NCBI RefSeq assembly: GCF_024713945.1
Contig: NC_134677.1
Coordinates: 9,012,001-9,076,000, forward strand
Length of the DNA: 64,000 bases
Direction of reading: 5' to 3'
Source: Dermatophagoides farinae
Lineage: Eukaryota; Arthropoda; Arachnida; Sarcoptiformes; Pyroglyphidae
The notes under the pieces are model-generated. The model was given only the letters and a program-made list of their open reading frames with translations. It was not told the origin of the DNA and made no database searches. Shown in pieces: positions 60,769 through 64,000 of the stretch; the first letter of the stretch is position 1, and every line of letters begins with the position of its first letter. Position numbers and translations under genes: made by a program.

Positions 60769-63700
60769 CTGTATTTGTGGATTTAAAAGAGAGGAAAAAA
60801 TTATTATAATGGCATCATTTAAATCAAAATTTTTCAAAAATAAAAAAAAAATAAATGCATATCATATGAAAAACAAACAAAAACATTCATTTCTGGATAG
60901 GATCGATTTCAATGAAGAATCCATTGTTTAACCATTTGACTATTACAAAACATTATTATGACTACCGGGATTGATGATGAAAAAACAAACAAAACAAAAA
61001 ACGATTGAAAAGTGTGTCCCTGTGTCCGATCAATTCAATTCAAATCAATCAATTCAACATTAAAAATTTTTTTCTCGTTGAAAAATCAAGAGAAAAAAAT
61101 ACAGCAGATACTTCAAAAAGTATTCCGAAATATTTATTTTTGATCGATATTATGATGATGATCGAGACGGCGGAAATAAAAACAAACAAACAATCGAAAA
61201 ACGGTATCCGAAATCGAAAATGAATGAAACGAGAAACAAAAACAGAAGGTGACAATCTTAGTTTATGTGGAAATTTTTTTGCTTTTCTCATGATTGATGA
61301 TGGCGATTGTATGAATTACGGTGACAAAAAAGTTGAAAATAGGAAAACTAATTTCCCATATCCGATTGGATGTGTGTGTGTCGAGAGGATCTGTTGAACA
61401 TTTCTTTTTTCTCTTCCTACTATTTTTATGTGATTGATTCGAATAAAAATCAATCGATCAATCGTTTAATCCCATTTCAATCAAATGAATATATCAAAAT
61501 TCACACACACACACACAACCAGGTACACAGATGTAAACAAACAAGGTTAGAGAAGACAAAAAAAGCCGGAACATTCAATTCAAATCAAATTTATCGAAAG
61601 GGAAAAACATATTTTGAATATGTTATGACGATGAAAATTTTCTTTGACACAGCATTCATACATTTCATTTGAATTTTGTGAACAAACACGAAAACGATAA
61701 ATTCATCGCAAATTATCGATTAAAGCAATGGTGATGATTGAATTTGAATAGTAATAAATTCAGATTTGATGAAAATTGAAAAAAAATTAAGGAAATCCAA
61801 GCCGTGATACATTTACTATTATAATAAAAATAATAGCTATCATCATCATAAATATTTGATGATCAAAAAAAAATTGAAGCAAAGAAAAAACAAAAGATCA
61901 TTAAAAACACCCAGAAAATGAGATTTAAATCATTCATATTTGAAAAAATAATATTTTCTTTTCTTTTCCTTTTATATAAACAACTTTCACATGAAAACAA
62001 TCCAAGATGATGATGATGATGGCCAATATTTATGTTTATGAGTGTGTAGGATGAATTGAATTGAATTGAATTGAATTGAATTGAACACTTTTACTTTATT
62101 CAATTCATGCATTTAGCACATAGATCTTGTGTGTGTGTGAGAGAGAGAGAGTGAATGAAAAGGAAGAAAATATTTCGAGCATCATTAATTGAAAAGAATT
62201 TAAATGTCAAATCGAGTCTCGATTTCAATCATTTCAAAGCAAAGTGAATTCGGGTTTTTTCTTTCTTTGCTTGCTTTGTTTTCTATGGAGCAATAACAAC
62301 AGCAAAAAAAACGCGTCATCTCATCACATATCATCTGTGCGTGTGTTGAAAAATTTCATATAACAATCATCACGTAAATCAACGATCATCATTTGTTTAT
62401 CATGAGCAAAAAATTTTCATTTTCAATACAAAAATAGTTGTTGGACATAAAACTATTTTTGTACATTGATTTATGCATTTATGTATTTGTTGTGTGTATT
62501 TTTTAAACATGACGTCGTAACATCATCACGACAGATTATATTATAATATCCAATCCAATAAATAAATCAAATTGTTAATAACCATGATGAGAATATGTTA
62601 TGAAGCAATGAAATATTCAAACAAATGACTTATATCTTTGTCTTGAATTTCACCATTTTCATCCCATTCATTAATGCTAAATTGAATTGAATTGAATTAA
62701 ATGATTAGAAACGGAAAACTATATTGTCGGTCAGATTGTCGTTTTCAGTTGTGTCACTGAAACTAAAAAGTGAAAATTTATTCAAGTGAAAATATTTTTC
62801 TTTGAACAAGAAAAAAAATGAAAGAAAACACAAAGACAGCATCTGTTGGCTTGTTTTTCTGTGACCAACCGCAGTTAGATATATTATACCTTGCTCGATA
62901 TAAAACTGTTTCGCTTTCGTTTATTCAATGGTAAATTGTTGTTTGTTTGTTTCTTTTTTTTTCACCATCAACATCATCCATTTTCATCATCAGAAATCTT
63001 GAGAAAGTGAAAAAAATTGGTAAAAGTTTACTATTCATGACATTTTTTTTCTCGTACAAACATACACACACACAAACAAAAGAGATGAAAATGAATAAAT
63101 TTTCTTTTTTTAGAGTGCAAATGAAAATCAAATTTTTTCAATAAAAAAAAACATGAAAAAATGATGACTGAACCAAATAATGGTTCCAAAATAATTCTTT
63201 TTCTTTTTTTTGCATAGATTGCGTGATTATTGTAGGAGTAAATACGTTACTACTAAACATCATCACACAACAAATAGACATTCATAAATGTTTAGCAGCA
63301 ATATCAAACAAATCTTCAATTATGAATCTCATCATCATCATCATCATAATATTCAAAAGCCTTTGCCTGTTTTGCTCATCTGGTTTGTCTTCTTCCACTA
63401 CCGAATTATAATCGACCTGAAGATGCCGAAAAATAAATGTGAAAAATTTAAAAAAAATTCAACAAAATCCAAGTAGCAGTTAAAGTGTGTGTGTGTGGGT
63501 CTTGGTGTGGCTGTTTACGTAACAAAAGAAGAAACTTATTTTTATTTTCATTTTTATTTTTTTTTTTTTTTTTTGATAAATAAATGATTGCCTTGAATGA
63601 AAATGATGTGTAAAATTTTTAGTTTTTTTCGGCCATCATTTATTCATCAAGATTGGTGGAAAGATCTCGTGCCATCATGAATAACATTCTGGAAAGATTC

Positions 63701-64000
63701 AATTCAATTCATTATGTTTACCATCTAGCCTTTTTTTCGTCGTTTCGTGAGATAAGATTAGACCAAATCGTCGTATTCATAATAATGGTTCTTCGTAATA
63801 TTCAAAAATCAAAAAAAAAAAAAAAATAATCTGACAATGGCCTCTCAATGATCACTTTGAATATGAATGAGAAAAAAAATCTGGAAACAAAAAAATGACT
63901 AAAAAAGCAACCTTTTTTTCTATCAAGAAGAAAAAAAAGATTATCTACGTCTTCTATATGCATGATGTCTGGCAATCATTCGAAACTCATGTCCGACAAA
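60769..64000. other. AT-rich sequence to the window edge, probably intronic
   Basis: No exon is supported. It contains a GAATT repeat at 62053-62084, AC and GT tracts (about 61503-61518, 62130-62140) and long A/T homopolymers (e.g. 63558-63575, 63811-63826). It probably belongs to an upstream intron of the minus-strand disordered-protein gene, whose first exon(s) would lie further right. Confidence 0.5.
62053..62084 (+). repeat. (GAATT)n pentanucleotide repeat
   Basis: About six uninterrupted copies of a 5-bp unit GAATT, in non-coding DNA. Confidence 0.9.

Overview
This is an AT-rich eukaryotic nuclear window. Introns are mostly 48-70 bp with GTAAG-like donors, and the spacers are full of homopolymers, simple repeats and dinucleotide tracts. 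Genes are compact and often head-to-head or tail-to-tail. Protein similarity is metazoan and arthropod-like, and the architecture fits an acariform mite (Dermatophagoides/Sarcoptes type). The taxon is inferred from style and not proven. I saw no transposon, virus-derived element, CRISPR array, tRNA or rRNA.

Layout. 1-3166 is gene-free. 3167-12531 is dense: SRRT/ARS2 (-), PRPF4 (+), THG1 (-), DHPS (+), TRUB2-like (-). 12532-15468 is spacer or leader sequence before a tandem HMG-box gene (15469-16518, +). 16519-23535 is a 7 kb gene desert. 23536-46745 is dense again: CDC7 (-), EME1 (+), ASPM (+), DHX9/MLE (-), HDHD3 (-), AARSD1 (+), RpS5 (+), MSH6 (+), UCHL5 (-). 46746-49831 is spacer, followed by a DM-domain (DMRT) gene and TBP (both +). 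From 54628 to the right edge, minus-strand exons encode long disordered proteins I do not recognise, probably one multi-exon gene with introns of 3 kb or more.

Function. Most genes are conserved housekeeping or cell-cycle genes: RNA processing (SRRT, PRPF4, THG1, TRUB2-like, DHX9), translation (DHPS, AARSD1, RpS5), replication, repair and mitosis (CDC7, EME1, MSH6, ASPM), basal transcription (TBP) and proteasome-linked deubiquitination (UCHL5). Several share divergent promoters carrying E2F-like, Myb-like or DRE motifs. Gene models were built by hand from splice signals; for nearly all of them the summed exon length is an exact multiple of three with no internal stop.

The main points of interest are: (i) an almost perfectly homogenised 231-bp IQ-motif tandem array in ASPM with one extra base that shifts frame; (ii) a TRUB2-like protein that seems to have lost the catalytic Asp; (iii) a UCHL5 exon end where a conserved peptide lies out of frame and a second donor restores frame; (iv) a DMRT gene whose exon structure predicts a short and a long isoform; (v) a CDC7 kinase insert with five full CDK consensus sites; (vi) a GC-AG intron in DHX9 and a DHPS stop codon embedded in a splice donor; (vii) a recurring TAGATGGCGC-type (CTCF-like) motif in spacers.
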